Part shown: positions 19,792 through 28,420 of the stretch, in pieces
How positions within the stretch are numbered: the stretch's first letter is position 1
How the letters are laid out: every line of letters starts with the position of its first letter
The notes under the pieces: model-generated
Database searches by the model: none
Told to the model about the DNA's origin: nothing
What the model saw: only the letters and a program-made list of their open reading frames with translations
Program-made: the position numbers and the translations under genes
Origin: Bradyrhizobium sp. CSA207
GTDB taxonomy: Bacteria; Pseudomonadota; Alphaproteobacteria; Rhizobiales; Xanthobacteraceae
Assembly (NCBI RefSeq): GCF_029051685.1
Contig: NZ_JAACFT010000021.1
Span: 1 to 64,000, forward strand
Length of the DNA stretch: 64,000 nucleotides
Direction: 5' to 3'

Positions 19792-20664
19792 CTAACCACG
19801 CTTTGCCTTGTCCTTCTCATTTTGAGCCACGATGGCGTCGCGCGCCTCAGCCCAATCTGAATCCTTCCAGTCGCGCATCTCGTAAAAGTTTCCGCCCATC
19901 GCCAGCGCCTGGGCACCGTCCATCACGATGGTCTCGCCGTTGATCCAGTCGCAGCCGCCGGAGATCAGAAACGTCGCGAGATTTTGCAACTCGCTCATGT
20001 CCCCAAGGCGGCCCATGGGGTTCGCGGCGACGGTCCTCGCACCGGCCTCGTCGCCGGGCTTGATGCGCTTGCTCATGCCTTCGGTCGGGATTTCTCCCGG
20101 CGCGATGGTGTTGAGGCGGATGCCGTACCGGCCCCATTCGGTGGCCAGCGACATGGTCATGGCGTGAATCGCGGATTTGCTCATGGTCGACGGCACCACG
20201 TACGGACCACCATTACGTACCCATGTCACGGTAATGGAGACAACGTTGCCGCGCTGTCCCCCGGCGATCCAGCGTCTGCCGACGGCGTGGGTCACGTAGA
20301 ACGTGCCGTGCATCACGATATTGGCGATGGCATCAAACCCGCGCGGCGAGAGATCCTGCGTTCGGGCAACGAAATTGCCGGCCGCGTTGTTGATGAGATC
20401 GGTAAGGGGACGGTCCTTGAAAGCGGACTCGACCATGGCGTCGACCGCCGCGGCGTCGCGAATGTCCACACCGTGGGCGGTGACCTTGCCGCCATGAAGT
20501 TTCATCAACTCTGCGGCGGTCTCCTCGCAAACGCCTTTGCGGCGTCCGCAAATGTGAATGTCTGCGCCGAGGCTGAGAAATTTCGCGGCCATAGCTTTGC
20601 CGAGCCCGGTGCCGCCGCCGGTCACCAGGATATTGCGGCCCGTGAGAAGTCCGTCGCTGAACAT
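19792..20664 (-). CDS. SDR oxidoreductase, 2,4-dienoyl-CoA reductase type
   Basis: 290 residues. Rossmann motif TGGGTGLGKAMA at about 15-26 and NNAAGNF at about 94-100. The usual YxxxK is replaced by STMSK (PYVVPSTMSKSAIHAM), as in 2,4-dienoyl-CoA reductases, where this Tyr is also absent. That and the C-terminal DGAQALAMGG support reduction of dienoyl- or enoyl-CoA with NADPH, helping degrade unsaturated acyl chains. It heads an operon with the NTF2-like and quinone reductase genes, and two TTGCAAC palindromes lie upstream. Confidence 0.9.
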   Translation of the reverse strand: MFSDGLLTGRNILVTGGGTGLGKAMAAKFLSLGADIHICGRRKGVCEETAAELMKLHGGKVTAHGVDIRDAAAVDAMVESAFKDRPLTDLINNAAGNFVARTQDLSPRGFDAIANIVMHGTFYVTHAVGRRWIAGGQRGNVVSITVTWVRNGGPYVVPSTMSKSAIHAMTMSLATEWGRYGIRLNTIAPGEIPTEGMSKRIKPGDEAGARTVAANPMGRLGDMSELQNLATFLISGGCDWINGETIVMDGAQALAMGGNFYEMRDWKDSDWAEARDAIVAQNEKDKAKRG

Positions 20665-21319
20665 GATGCAATCCTCCTTGCGTTGTTTTTTTGTTGCTTA
20701 GCTCGTTGGTAGTCCGACGTAGATGGCGCCAGTCAGAACTCGCTGGCGGCGCGTGGTGAACCGGAGTTCGGGCGGGGGCAGCCCACGACATCCTTCTTTT
20801 TGCAATCCGTTGCAGAACCTATTTAACGCGCAATTTTGTCTTTTGCAACAAGTTGCAAACAACTAAGATTAAGGTCGGTGCGGAGATGGGAGGTTGCGGC
20901 GTCCGGTGGTCCTTTGGCTCGCTTTCGCGCCGCATCGTCAAGGAACAAACCCGCTAAACATCAACGGCTTAGCGGAGGCCGGCACTACATTTTTGATGGC
21001 TGGCCTTGCCAACCTAGAACCCGCATTACGTGACGCCGAGACGCCCTTCATCCGATACCTTTCACAGCCAACCAACGCCACGTAGACAAGATGACGGACA
21101 AGTTCCTCGTGACCGACGCGCCGGCGCCACACGGCTCAGCGCCTGCTCATAAAGGCCCTGCCGTCAGGAGATGGTCCACAGGGAGGATGAGCGCTCAGAG
21201 GCGCTTCGGCGCGGAGGTCGTTGTGGGCGATTTCTTCGAGCATGCCAGCATCCATGCACCCGCCGACACTGGTCAAGCGATCCGTCGCTTCGTATCTTTC
21301 GGCCAGGGAGGATCTGACG
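20665..21319 (+). other. Divergent intergenic region
   Basis: About 655 bases between the SDR operon (leftward) and the first LLM gene (rightward). Apart from the two palindromes no gene is recognisable. The right edge carries the strong GGGAGGATCTGACG ribosome site of the LLM gene. Confidence 0.45.
20800..20858 (-). promoter_or_regulatory. Two TTGCAAC-type palindromic operator candidates
   Basis: TTGCAATCCGTTGCAG at 20800-20815 and TTGCAACAAGTTGCAA at 20843-20858 share the inverted pattern TTGCAA-N-GTTGCA. Their centres are 43 bases apart, about four helical turns, so two dimers would sit on one face of the DNA. They lie 135-195 bases upstream of the SDR start in AT-rich sequence. No dedicated regulator gene is adjacent. 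Confidence 0.5.
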
Positions 21320-22357
21320 ATGAAGCTTGGACTGTCAATCGGCTATTCGGGCCCGCAACTGGAGGTGCCGGTCGCCCTGGTGCAGCGGGCGGAAGAACTG
21401 GGTTACGACTCGGTCTGGTCGGCCGAAGCCTATGGCTCCGACGCGATCACGCCGCTTGCTTTCCTCGCCGCTAAAACCAACCGCATCAAACTCGGCACCG
21501 GCGTCATGCAGCTGGCTGCGCGAACGCCGGCCAACGCCGCCATGTCGGCCGCCAGCATTGACGCCATGTCCGGCGGTGGCCGCTTCATCGCGGGCCTCGG
21601 TGTTTCCGGACCGCAGATCGTCGAGGGCTGGTACGGCCAGCCGTGGGGCAAGCCCTATTATCGGGTCAAGGACTACGTCGCGATCATGCGCAAGATCTTC
21701 AAGCGCGAAGAACCCGTGACGCACGAAGGCCGCGAGATCAGCCTGCCCTACACGGGCGAAGGCTCCGCTGGTCTCGCGAAGCCGCTCAAATCGATCCTGC
21801 ACATGAACCCTGATATTCCGATGTATCTTGCGACCGGCGGCGAGACCATGGTCAAGCTGACGGCTGAAATCGCCGACGGCTGGCTGCCAATGGGTTTCGT
21901 GCCGGGCGCCATGGAGGAATATGGCCCATGGCTGGAGGAAGGTTTTCGGCGCGCCGGCAACGGCAAGAGCATCAAGGATTTCACCATCCAGGCGTCCGTC
22001 CATGTCGAGGTCGACAACGATGTCAAAGGCGCGCTGGCGGGCCTCAAGCCGGAGGTGGCGCTCTATGTCGGCGGCATGGGTCACCGGACCAAGAATTTTC
22101 ACAACGACATCATGGTCCGTCGCGGCTTCGGCGACGCCGCCAAACGCATCCAGGAGCTCTACCTCGCGGGCCACAAGGACGAGGCCATCGCCAGCGTGCC
22201 TGACGAATGGGTCGATCTGAAATCGCTGGTCGGCCCGCCGGCGCGCATCCGTGAACGCTACCGTGCCTGGGAGGACAGCGGCGCGGATTCGCTCAGCGTG
22301 CAATCACGCCAGCCCGAGGCGATCGAAGTGATGGCCCAGGCCGCGCGGCTGAACTGA
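21320..22357 (+). CDS. LLM-class flavin-dependent oxidoreductase (intact copy 1)
   Basis: 345 residues of the luciferase-like monooxygenase TIM barrel (MKLGLSIGYSGPQ at the start; TNRIKLGTGVMQLAARTPAN; AAMSAASIDAMSGGGRFIAG). Members use FMNH2 or F420; the sequence does not decide which. The ATG at 21320 follows GGGAGG at ideal spacing. First of four tandem LLM genes, two of which are broken; the natural substrate is unknown. Confidence 0.92.
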   Translation: MKLGLSIGYSGPQLEVPVALVQRAEELGYDSVWSAEAYGSDAITPLAFLAAKTNRIKLGTGVMQLAARTPANAAMSAASIDAMSGGGRFIAGLGVSGPQIVEGWYGQPWGKPYYRVKDYVAIMRKIFKREEPVTHEGREISLPYTGEGSAGLAKPLKSILHMNPDIPMYLATGGETMVKLTAEIADGWLPMGFVPGAMEEYGPWLEEGFRRAGNGKSIKDFTIQASVHVEVDNDVKGALAGLKPEVALYVGGMGHRTKNFHNDIMVRRGFGDAAKRIQELYLAGHKDEAIASVPDEWVDLKSLVGPPARIRERYRAWEDSGADSLSVQSRQPEAIEVMAQAARLN

Positions 22358-22383
22358 GGTCCCCACCAGCGGAGAGCAAAGTT

Positions 22384-22710
22384 ATGCGTCCACCCCTTCC
22401 AGGCGGTCATGCTCGACGGGCTCGGATTGGATCTCGTCTGGTTCACCGAACATCACTTCCCTCGATGACGGCTACCTGCCCTCGTGGGTGCCGATGGCGG
22501 GCGCGATCGCCGCTCGCACTAAACATGTATGGCCGGATCGAGGTCGGCCTCGACGTGGGCTATGCGCCGCACGAATTTCGCGGCTTCGGCCTGCCCGTCG
22601 CAAGCCGCGTCGCTGACGGACGAAGGCAGCGAGGTGCTGCGCCACTGCCTCACCGGTGAAAAATTCAATTTTCATGGCAAGCGCTACGATTTCGACGAGA
22701 GATCACACCT
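22384..22710 (+). pseudogene. LLM oxidoreductase remnant 1, frameshifted, internally deleted, truncated
   Basis: Pieces of the family appear in different frames: DGLGLDLVWFTEHHF, then DDGYLPSWVPMAGAIAARTK after a frame change, then GRIEVGLDVGYAPHEFRGFG, then GSEVLRHCLTGEKFNF in a further frame. The roughly 35 residues normally found between AARTK and GRIEVG are missing. The 3' end stops at the palindromic repeat at 22712, which probably marks a deletion or insertion point. Confidence 0.8.
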
Positions 22711-22711
22711 A

Positions 22712-22760
22712 GCGCATGATCTGGAAAAGTGTTCAGCGATTTTCCGAAAAGATCATGCGC
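22712..22760 (+). repeat. Palindromic GCGCATGATC intergenic repeat
   Basis: 11-base perfect arms GCGCATGATCT (22712-22722) and AGATCATGCGC (22750-22760), with inner GGAAAA and TTTTCC blocks. I recall similar GCATGATC-GGAAAAG-AAAAGATCATGC units scattered in many Bradyrhizobium-type genomes. It separates LLM remnant 1 from the next intact LLM gene. Confidence 0.7.
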
Positions 22761-22785
22761 AAGCAAAAATAGAGGAAAGACGCGC

Positions 22786-23736
22786 ATGAGTGTCGGGATC
22801 GGATTGGGCTGTGCGGAGTTTCCGTTTTCCGGCGCAGCGGCATACTGGCGCTGGGTCGACATGTGCGAGGCCGGCGGCGTGGATTCGATCTGGCAGACCG
22901 ACCGGATCGTCGGCCGCCAGCCGTTCCTTGAATCGATGACCACGATGGCTGCTTTGGCCGGGCGCACGCGGCGGATGCGGTTCGGCATGAATGTCGTGTC
23001 GCTGACGTTCCGCGATCCCGTGCTGCTGGCCAAGCAATGCGCCACCATCGACATGCTGTCCGAAGGCCGCCTGGTGCCCGCTTTCGGCATCGGCAGCCCG
23101 CTGGCGCCGGAATGGGAGGCGCTCGGCATAGACGCGAAGACGCGCGGCCGCAAGACAGACGAGTGCCTCGATATCATCCGACGTCTCTGGCGGGAGGAAT
23201 CGGTCGACTTCAGCGGCGACTTCTACCAGTTGAAAGGCGTCACCATCGCGCCGAAGCCGGTACAGCCAGATCTGCCGATGTGGATCGGCGGCTCGACGGA
23301 TGCCGCAATCCGGCGCACGGCGCGGATCGGTACCGGCTGGCAGGCCAGCGACGACCCGCCGGCAGAGACCGGTCGCGTCGTCGCCGCGATCAAGGCCGCT
23401 GCCAAGGAAGCCGGCCGATCCATCGACGAAGATCACTATGGCGCCGGCTTCGCATTCCATTTCGGTAGCCGGGACGGGCTCGGTATCGGCAGAGCGATGG
23501 ATGGCTACGCCAAACGCACCGGACGTGACGCCACGCACGCGTTCGCGATCGGCGACGCCGACGCGATCCTCGCGCGCATCGCCGAATATGTCGACGTCGG
23601 TGTGTCGAAATTCATTCTGCGACCACTCGGCGGCGATGACGACACACTTCTGGCTCAGACCCATCAGCTGATCGAACAATTGCTGCCGCGTGCGGGAGCG
23701 CGCTGGCCAAAACGTCCAAAGACAGGCGATAAATAA
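22786..23736 (+). CDS. LLM-class flavin-dependent oxidoreductase (intact copy 2)
   Basis: 316 residues with LLM signatures (RTRRMRFGMNVVSLTFRDPV; CATIDMLSEGRLVPAFGIGS; PDLPMWIGGSTDAAIRRTAR). AGAGGAAAGA lies upstream of the ATG at 22786; earlier in-frame GTG codons fall inside the palindromic repeat. The divergence from copy 1 shows these are different subfamilies, not a recent duplication. Confidence 0.92.
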   Translation: MSVGIGLGCAEFPFSGAAAYWRWVDMCEAGGVDSIWQTDRIVGRQPFLESMTTMAALAGRTRRMRFGMNVVSLTFRDPVLLAKQCATIDMLSEGRLVPAFGIGSPLAPEWEALGIDAKTRGRKTDECLDIIRRLWREESVDFSGDFYQLKGVTIAPKPVQPDLPMWIGGSTDAAIRRTARIGTGWQASDDPPAETGRVVAAIKAAAKEAGRSIDEDHYGAGFAFHFGSRDGLGIGRAMDGYAKRTGRDATHAFAIGDADAILARIAEYVDVGVSKFILRPLGGDDDTLLAQTHQLIEQLLPRAGARWPKRPKTGDK

Positions 23737-23761
23737 CGCAACAACAAAAAGGGAGAGAACG

Positions 23762-24600
23762 ATGCGCATCGGCGGGGCCAGTTTTTCACGGACCATTCGA
23801 TGTCGCCGACCGACCTGACGCAGGCACTGGAGGAGCGCGGCTTCGATTCGCTCTGGGTACCCGAACACTCCCACATTCCGCTGTCGCGCAAGTCGCCCTT
23901 CCCCAGCGGCGGCGACGTGCCGAAGAAATATTACGACGTGATGGACCCGTTCGTGATGCTGGGTGCGGCCGCGGCAGTCACCAGAACGCTGCTGCTCGGC
24001 ACGGGCATTTGCTTGATCGCCCAGCGCGATCCGATCCAGACCGCCAGGCAGGTCGCTTCGATCGACTAGATCCCGGGCGGCCGTTTCCTGTTCGGCATCG
24101 GCAGTGGCTGGAACGAGGACGAGATGGCTAACCACGGCATCGTTTTCGAAAGCCGCCACAACCTGGCGCGCGAGCGTGTCGAGGGAATGAAGGAAATCTG
24201 GACCAAGTCAAAGGCCGAGTATCATGGCGAGTTCGTCAATTTCAACCCGATGATAACCTGGCCGAAGCCGGTGCAGAAATCGCATCCGCCGATCATCGTG
24301 TCGGCGGCGCCTTCCCGTTCGGCGCCCGGCGCACCCTGCGCTACGGCGACGGCTGGATCCCGCACCGCACACGCAGCTCGTACGCGGACGCACAGGCGCT
24401 TCCGCGAGATGGCAAACGAAGCAGGCCGCGATCCCGCGTCGTTGCCGATCACGATCTGGGGCGCCAAGGAGAATCTCGACTTGCTCAAGCGCGACCGCGA
24501 CGACGGCGTCTCGCGTCTCATCGTCAGCCTTCGATTCCGCCAAAGCCGATACTGCCGGAACTCGACCCCTGGGCGAATTTGATCCGCCAGCTCGGCAGCA
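23762..24600 (+). pseudogene. LLM oxidoreductase remnant 2, multiple lesions
   Basis: Starts MRIGGASF, then needs a frame change to reach FFTDHSMSPTDLTQALEERG. A TAG at 24067-24069 interrupts VASID*IPGGRFLFGIGSGW in frame. A further frame change occurs after SHPPIIV (the correct sequence G-G-A-F-P-F-G-A-R-R-T-L-R-Y-G-D-G-W-I-P-H is in another frame), and another after RDDGVSRLIV. At least four lesions make this a clear pseudogene. The end is approximate. Confidence 0.85.
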
Positions 24601-24946
24601 AAGGCTTAGACGAGCGGCAAGACCTCAGCCCGGAATTCTGCATGCCGGGGAGCACTTCTTCGGCTGTCGAGCCGCCGAGGCCGAAATCGACGCTGCCGAC
24701 ACCCCATGTCGCGCATCGCCCGGGCGTTTCCAACACCCAGAACTTTGAGAAGTTCTACAAGGCCGCGGGTGGCACGATCGTGACTGCCGAAGCGCGCCTC
24801 CTTCGACCTAAAGTGATTCGTGAAGGAGCCCTGTGGCGCAGCGGCTTCTGCCGCGATGTCGCGGACACCGGCGCCGGCATATCCCTTGGAGCGCGCATGA
24901 CCTCGAGTCCCGCCTCGATGATCCGACCGCGTAACGAACGCCGATC
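24601..24946 (+). other. Degraded coding-like sequence, unidentified
   Basis: Contains family-like stretches (EFCMPG; NTQNFEKFYKAAGGTIVTAE) in shifting frames, but I cannot assign them. Probably another gene remnant in the same decaying block. Confidence 0.4.
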
Positions 24947-25078
24947 ATGCAGTGCGTCTACGAAGCCCTGCAATTGCCGATGGATGCGGCGCTGCGCGTG
25001 AAGTCGAGCTACTTCTCCAAGATCCCGCGCTCCACGGAAGCGGCGACGATGATCCGCTCGCTGTTCGTGTCGAGATAG
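24947..25078 (+). pseudogene. Fragment of a second fadJ-like gene
   Basis: The frame reads M-Q-C-V-Y-E-A-L then QLPMDAALRVKSSYFSKIPR and ATMIRSLFVSR before TAG at 25076-25078. This matches, at high similarity, the segment CVYEGLQLPMDAALRVESRY...AAMIRSLFVSMQEL of the fadJ-like gene at 14907-17123, which lies on the other strand. Only about 44 codons survive. Confidence 0.85.
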
Positions 25079-25130
25079 GAGTTGTACGAGTGACGGATCC
25101 AGCAATCCGAATCCCTTCTTGTGAGAGTGC

Positions 25131-25847
25131 TCACGCCCTTCTCATTAAGCCATCGAGGCATCGCACCGTTTCCTTCACGCACCGGATCGCTCTTTCGATA
25201 TCGAGGTCCTCCATTGCGACCACCCCGATCGAGAACTCTGGTGAGCCTGCTCGATTGTCTGTGCGGCCTAGGGCCACGGCAACGCCAACGGCGCCGCGTT
25301 GCAGTTGGCCCTGGGTGAGGCTGTAACCGTCTGCCCGCGCTTGGCGGACCGACTCTGGATCATCGCGCTGAGGGGGGCGGGCCGCAAGGATGGCAAGACC
25401 GGCGGCACCCTGCGAAAGCGCATGACGGCTTCCGACTCGATAGCCGACCCGGATCAAGTGCCCGGGAGGCTCTTCGACCTGCATCGCCACGCAATCGTCA
25501 CCTTCAGCGACGGCAATAAAGGCCGTCGCTGCGGCGTCCGACGCTAGTTTCCGCAGCGGCGCCTCCGCCAAGACTCTAAATTGCGGCATGAACTGGCCTG
25601 CAATCGCGGGAATACCAATACCCAGTAGCACGCGCCCGTCGGGTGAGCGGGTCACCATCGCATGTGTTTCCAAAGTCGACACGATTCGATAGGCGATCGC
25701 CCGATGAACCCCTAGAGCCTTAGCGATCGCCGCCACGGTTAGTCCCTCCGACGACTGAGCCACCAGTTCAATTGTCGACAGGCCGCGATCCAGGGTCTGC
25801 AGCGTCCCCGATTCTTTTTCCTTCATCTGCCCCTCTCGTTCGCCCAT
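25131..25847 (-). CDS. IclR-family transcriptional regulator
   Basis: About 238 residues: N-terminal winged helix (LSTIELVAQSSEGLTVAAIA, then HRAIAYRIVSTLETHAM) and the IclR effector-binding domain with ISVVAMEDL-like sheet sequence near the end. Start is 25847 (GGAGGG upstream) or 25826. It is divergent from the P450 gene with about 100 bases between starts, so it is the likely local regulator of that gene. The operator candidate is at 25896-25926. Confidence 0.9.
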   Translation of the reverse strand: MGEREGQMKEKESGTLQTLDRGLSTIELVAQSSEGLTVAAIAKALGVHRAIAYRIVSTLETHAMVTRSPDGRVLLGIGIPAIAGQFMPQFRVLAEAPLRKLASDAAATAFIAVAEGDDCVAMQVEEPPGHLIRVGYRVGSRHALSQGAAGLAILAARPPQRDDPESVRQARADGYSLTQGQLQRGAVGVAVALGRTDNRAGSPEFSIGVVAMEDLDIERAIRCVKETVRCLDGLMRRA

Positions 25848-25895
25848 GCCTACCCAAATCCCTCCGATTGACCAAGGGACCTCTACTTCATATAA

Positions 25896-25926
25896 TCTAT
25901 TATAGAACATTATGTGCGATAATAGA
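25896..25926 (+). promoter_or_regulatory. Candidate IclR operator between iclR and P450 genes
   Basis: A perfect 8-base inverted repeat TCTATTAT (25896-25903) ... ATAATAGA (25919-25926) with a 15-base spacer, in a strongly AT-rich stretch that also has TATAAT at 25891-25896. It lies 22 bases before the P450 start codon, inside the shared divergent promoter. Confidence 0.5.
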
Positions 25927-25947
25927 GACAGAGGAGACGACCATATC

Positions 25948-28287
25948 ATGAGCATCGCGACCCGCCGGGGACCCGAAACACAAGCCGCCTGCCCATTCAC
26001 CGGCGTGACGGCTCCGCGAGCGCCCACCGGCTGCCCCTTATCGGAGCGCGTTGCGAGTTTCGACCCTTTCGAGGAAGGCTATCAGCTGGACCCGGCGGAG
26101 TACCTTCGCTGGGCGCGTGAATCAGAACCAGTGTTCTACAGTCCAAAGCTCGGTTACTACGTCGTGACGCGTTACGACGACGTGAAGAGCATTTTCCGCG
26201 ATAACCTCACGTACTCTCCGAGCGTCGCATTGGAGAAGATCACGCCATTCTCCGAAGAAGCTCAGCAGGTTCTCAAGTCGTTTGACTATGGCATGAATCG
26301 GACGTTGGTGAACGAGGACGAGCCAATTCATATGGAGCGTCGCCGCGCGCTGATGCACTCCTTCAATCCAGATCAACTCGCTGCGCATGAGCCCATGGTC
26401 CGGCGTTTGGCGCGCGAATACGTGGACCGTTTCGTCGATAATGGCGAAGCCGATCTTGTCGATGAAATGCTGTGGGAAGTGCCGCTCAGTGTCGCGCTGC
26501 ATTTCCTGGGCGTGCCCGAAGAAGACATGGATAAGCTACGCGAGTACTCGATCGCCCATACAGTCAATACCTGGGGAAGACCGACGCCGGATCAACAAGT
26601 CGAGATCGCCCGGAAGGTCGGCAATTTCTGGCAACTGGCCGGCCGCGTGCTCGAAAAGATGCGTGCTACGCCTGACGAGCACGGCTGGATGCGCTACGCG
26701 ATCCGGCGGCAGAAGGAGTTGCCTGAGGTTGTTACAGATTCCTATCTTCATTCCATGATGATGGCGATCATCGTGGCCGCGCACGAGACCACGTCCCACG
26801 CCACGGCGAATGCCATCCTCGCCCTGCTCCGCGACCGGCCCCTATGGGACCAATTGTGCGAGAACCCGGACCTCATCCCCAACGCAGTCGAGGAATGTCT
26901 CCGTTTTTCCGGGTCGGTAGCGGCTTGGCGGCGGATAACAACCCGCGATACCACGATCGGAAACGTGCAAATCCCGGCTGGCTCGCGGCTGTTGATCGTC
27001 AGCGCATCCGCCAACCACGATCCGAGTCATTTCGAGAACCCCGACGCTATTGATCTGTATCGCGCCAATACCACGGATCACCTCACATTCGGCTACGGCA
27101 GTCATCAGTGCATGGGCAAAAATATCGCTCGGATGGAGATGCGGATCTTCCTCGAAGAATTGACCCGCCGCCTGCCGCACATGGAGCTGGTCCCTGACCA
27201 GCGCGTTACCTATGTCGCCAACACGTCGTTCCGGGGGCCGGAGCATCTGCGCGTGCGCTGGGACCCGTCGCGCAATCCGGAAAAGCTCGCGGGAGGGGTA
27301 TCGTCGCCAAAGCGAAATTTCCCGATCGGTGCGCCGTCGATCCGCAACGTCGCGCGCTCTCTGACCATTGCCGCGGTAGAGCCCGAGGCGGAACGAGTCG
27401 TGCGACTGACGCTGGTACCGAGCGGCACCGATGAACTTCCCGGCTGGACGCCCGGCTCGCACATCGACGTGGTCCTCGGCGATCTCGTTCGCCGGTATTC
27501 GCTTTGCGGAGAACCGGGCGTCCCGACTTGGGAAATTGCCGTGCTGCGCGAAGCTCAAAGTCGCGGCGGATCGGCTTTCATCCACGACCAGCTTCGGCCT
27601 GGAATGAAGCTCATGGTCCGCGGACCCAAGAACCATTTTCAGCTCGACGACCGTCATTCAGGACCGTACATACTAGTAGCGGGCGGTATCGGCATCACCC
27701 CGATCATTGCGATGGCCGACCGCCTCATGCACCTCGGCCGGAACTACGAATTGCACTATTGCGGTCGAGCACGCCGCACGATGGCTCTGCTGGACCGGGT
27801 GGTTAGAGCCCACGGCGATCGGCTGCATCTCCACGTCTCAGAGGAGGCAACGAGGCTGGATACCGCGCGGCTCGCGGATCAAACGGCGAGCGGCGCTCGG
27901 ATCTACGCGTGCGGTCCGGATCGCCTGCTCGACGCGCTCGCCAGCGAACCTGGATTGCGGCCCGGACAGCTCCACGTCGAGCATTTCACAGCGACTGAGG
28001 CCCGGCTGGATCCCAACGTCGAAAACGCGTTCGACGCCGTGCTTAAGGATTCCGGCCTTACCGTCCGTGTCGCACCCGATCAGACCTTGCTGGAGGCGGT
28101 TCGGGCTGCTGGTCTCGATGTGCAAAGCGATTGCGAGGAGGGACTTTGCGGCACCTGTCAGGTCGAGGTGGTCGAGGGGGACGTTGACCATCGCGACCGC
28201 GTCCTCAGCAAAGAAGAACAGCGCGCTGGCGATCGGATGATGGCTTGTTGCTCGCGTGGCCGCGGAAAGATCGTGCTCAACCTGTAA
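25948..28287 (+). CDS. Self-sufficient cytochrome P450 fused to phthalate-dioxygenase-type reductase (CYP116B class)
   Basis: 779 residues in one chain, the length of P450-PFOR enzymes such as P450RhF. Residues about 1-445 are a P450: I-helix AAHETTSHATA (about 277-287), ExxR as ECLR (about 316), heme loop FGYGSHQCMGK with Cys388. Residues about 460-690 are the reductase, with FMN motif RRYS (about 515) and nucleotide motif GGIGITP (about 579-585). Residues about 705-779 are a plant-type 2Fe-2S domain with Cys at about 729, 734, 737 and 767/768. It hydroxylates small organic substrates using NAD(P)H with no partner proteins. GAGGAG precedes the chosen ATG. The ABC importer genes lie convergently behind it. 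Confidence 0.95.
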   Translation: MSIATRRGPETQAACPFTGVTAPRAPTGCPLSERVASFDPFEEGYQLDPAEYLRWARESEPVFYSPKLGYYVVTRYDDVKSIFRDNLTYSPSVALEKITPFSEEAQQVLKSFDYGMNRTLVNEDEPIHMERRRALMHSFNPDQLAAHEPMVRRLAREYVDRFVDNGEADLVDEMLWEVPLSVALHFLGVPEEDMDKLREYSIAHTVNTWGRPTPDQQVEIARKVGNFWQLAGRVLEKMRATPDEHGWMRYAIRRQKELPEVVTDSYLHSMMMAIIVAAHETTSHATANAILALLRDRPLWDQLCENPDLIPNAVEECLRFSGSVAAWRRITTRDTTIGNVQIPAGSRLLIVSASANHDPSHFENPDAIDLYRANTTDHLTFGYGSHQCMGKNIARMEMRIFLEELTRRLPHMELVPDQRVTYVANTSFRGPEHLRVRWDPSRNPEKLAGGVSSPKRNFPIGAPSIRNVARSLTIAAVEPEAERVVRLTLVPSGTDELPGWTPGSHIDVVLGDLVRRYSLCGEPGVPTWEIAVLREAQSRGGSAFIHDQLRPGMKLMVRGPKNHFQLDDRHSGPYILVAGGIGITPIIAMADRLMHLGRNYELHYCGRARRTMALLDRVVRAHGDRLHLHVSEEATRLDTARLADQTASGARIYACGPDRLLDALASEPGLRPGQLHVEHFTATEARLDPNVENAFDAVLKDSGLTVRVAPDQTLLEAVRAAGLDVQSDCEEGLCGTCQVEVVEGDVDHRDRVLSKEEQRAGDRMMACCSRGRGKIVLNL

Positions 28288-28297
28288 AACTGGTCGA

Positions 28298-28328
28298 GCC
28301 GGGTGGAGGCGGATCGCCTTCGCCCGGC
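28298..28328 (+). terminator. Strong hairpin between convergent P450 and livF genes
   Basis: 14-base arms GCCGGGTGGAGGCG and CGCCTTCGCCCGGC with a three-base loop and two G-T wobbles. No T tract on either side, so it may be a bidirectional roadblock or Rho-assisted terminator instead of a classic intrinsic one. Confidence 0.45.
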
Positions 28329-28420
28329 GCGACGCCACCTTGTAAAGAGTGGCCGCTCGGCGTTCGTTTTTCGGGTACCCGGACTCGTAAGCGGAACAGG
28401 TTCCCCGCTAGGATAACCAC

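Noticed and set aside
22753..24159. Long open frame of 468 codons antisense to the LLM genes
   Set aside because: It mirrors the codon structure of genuine family genes on the other strand, is rich in Arg, Ala and Asp, has no recognisable domain and runs through two different genes and a relic.
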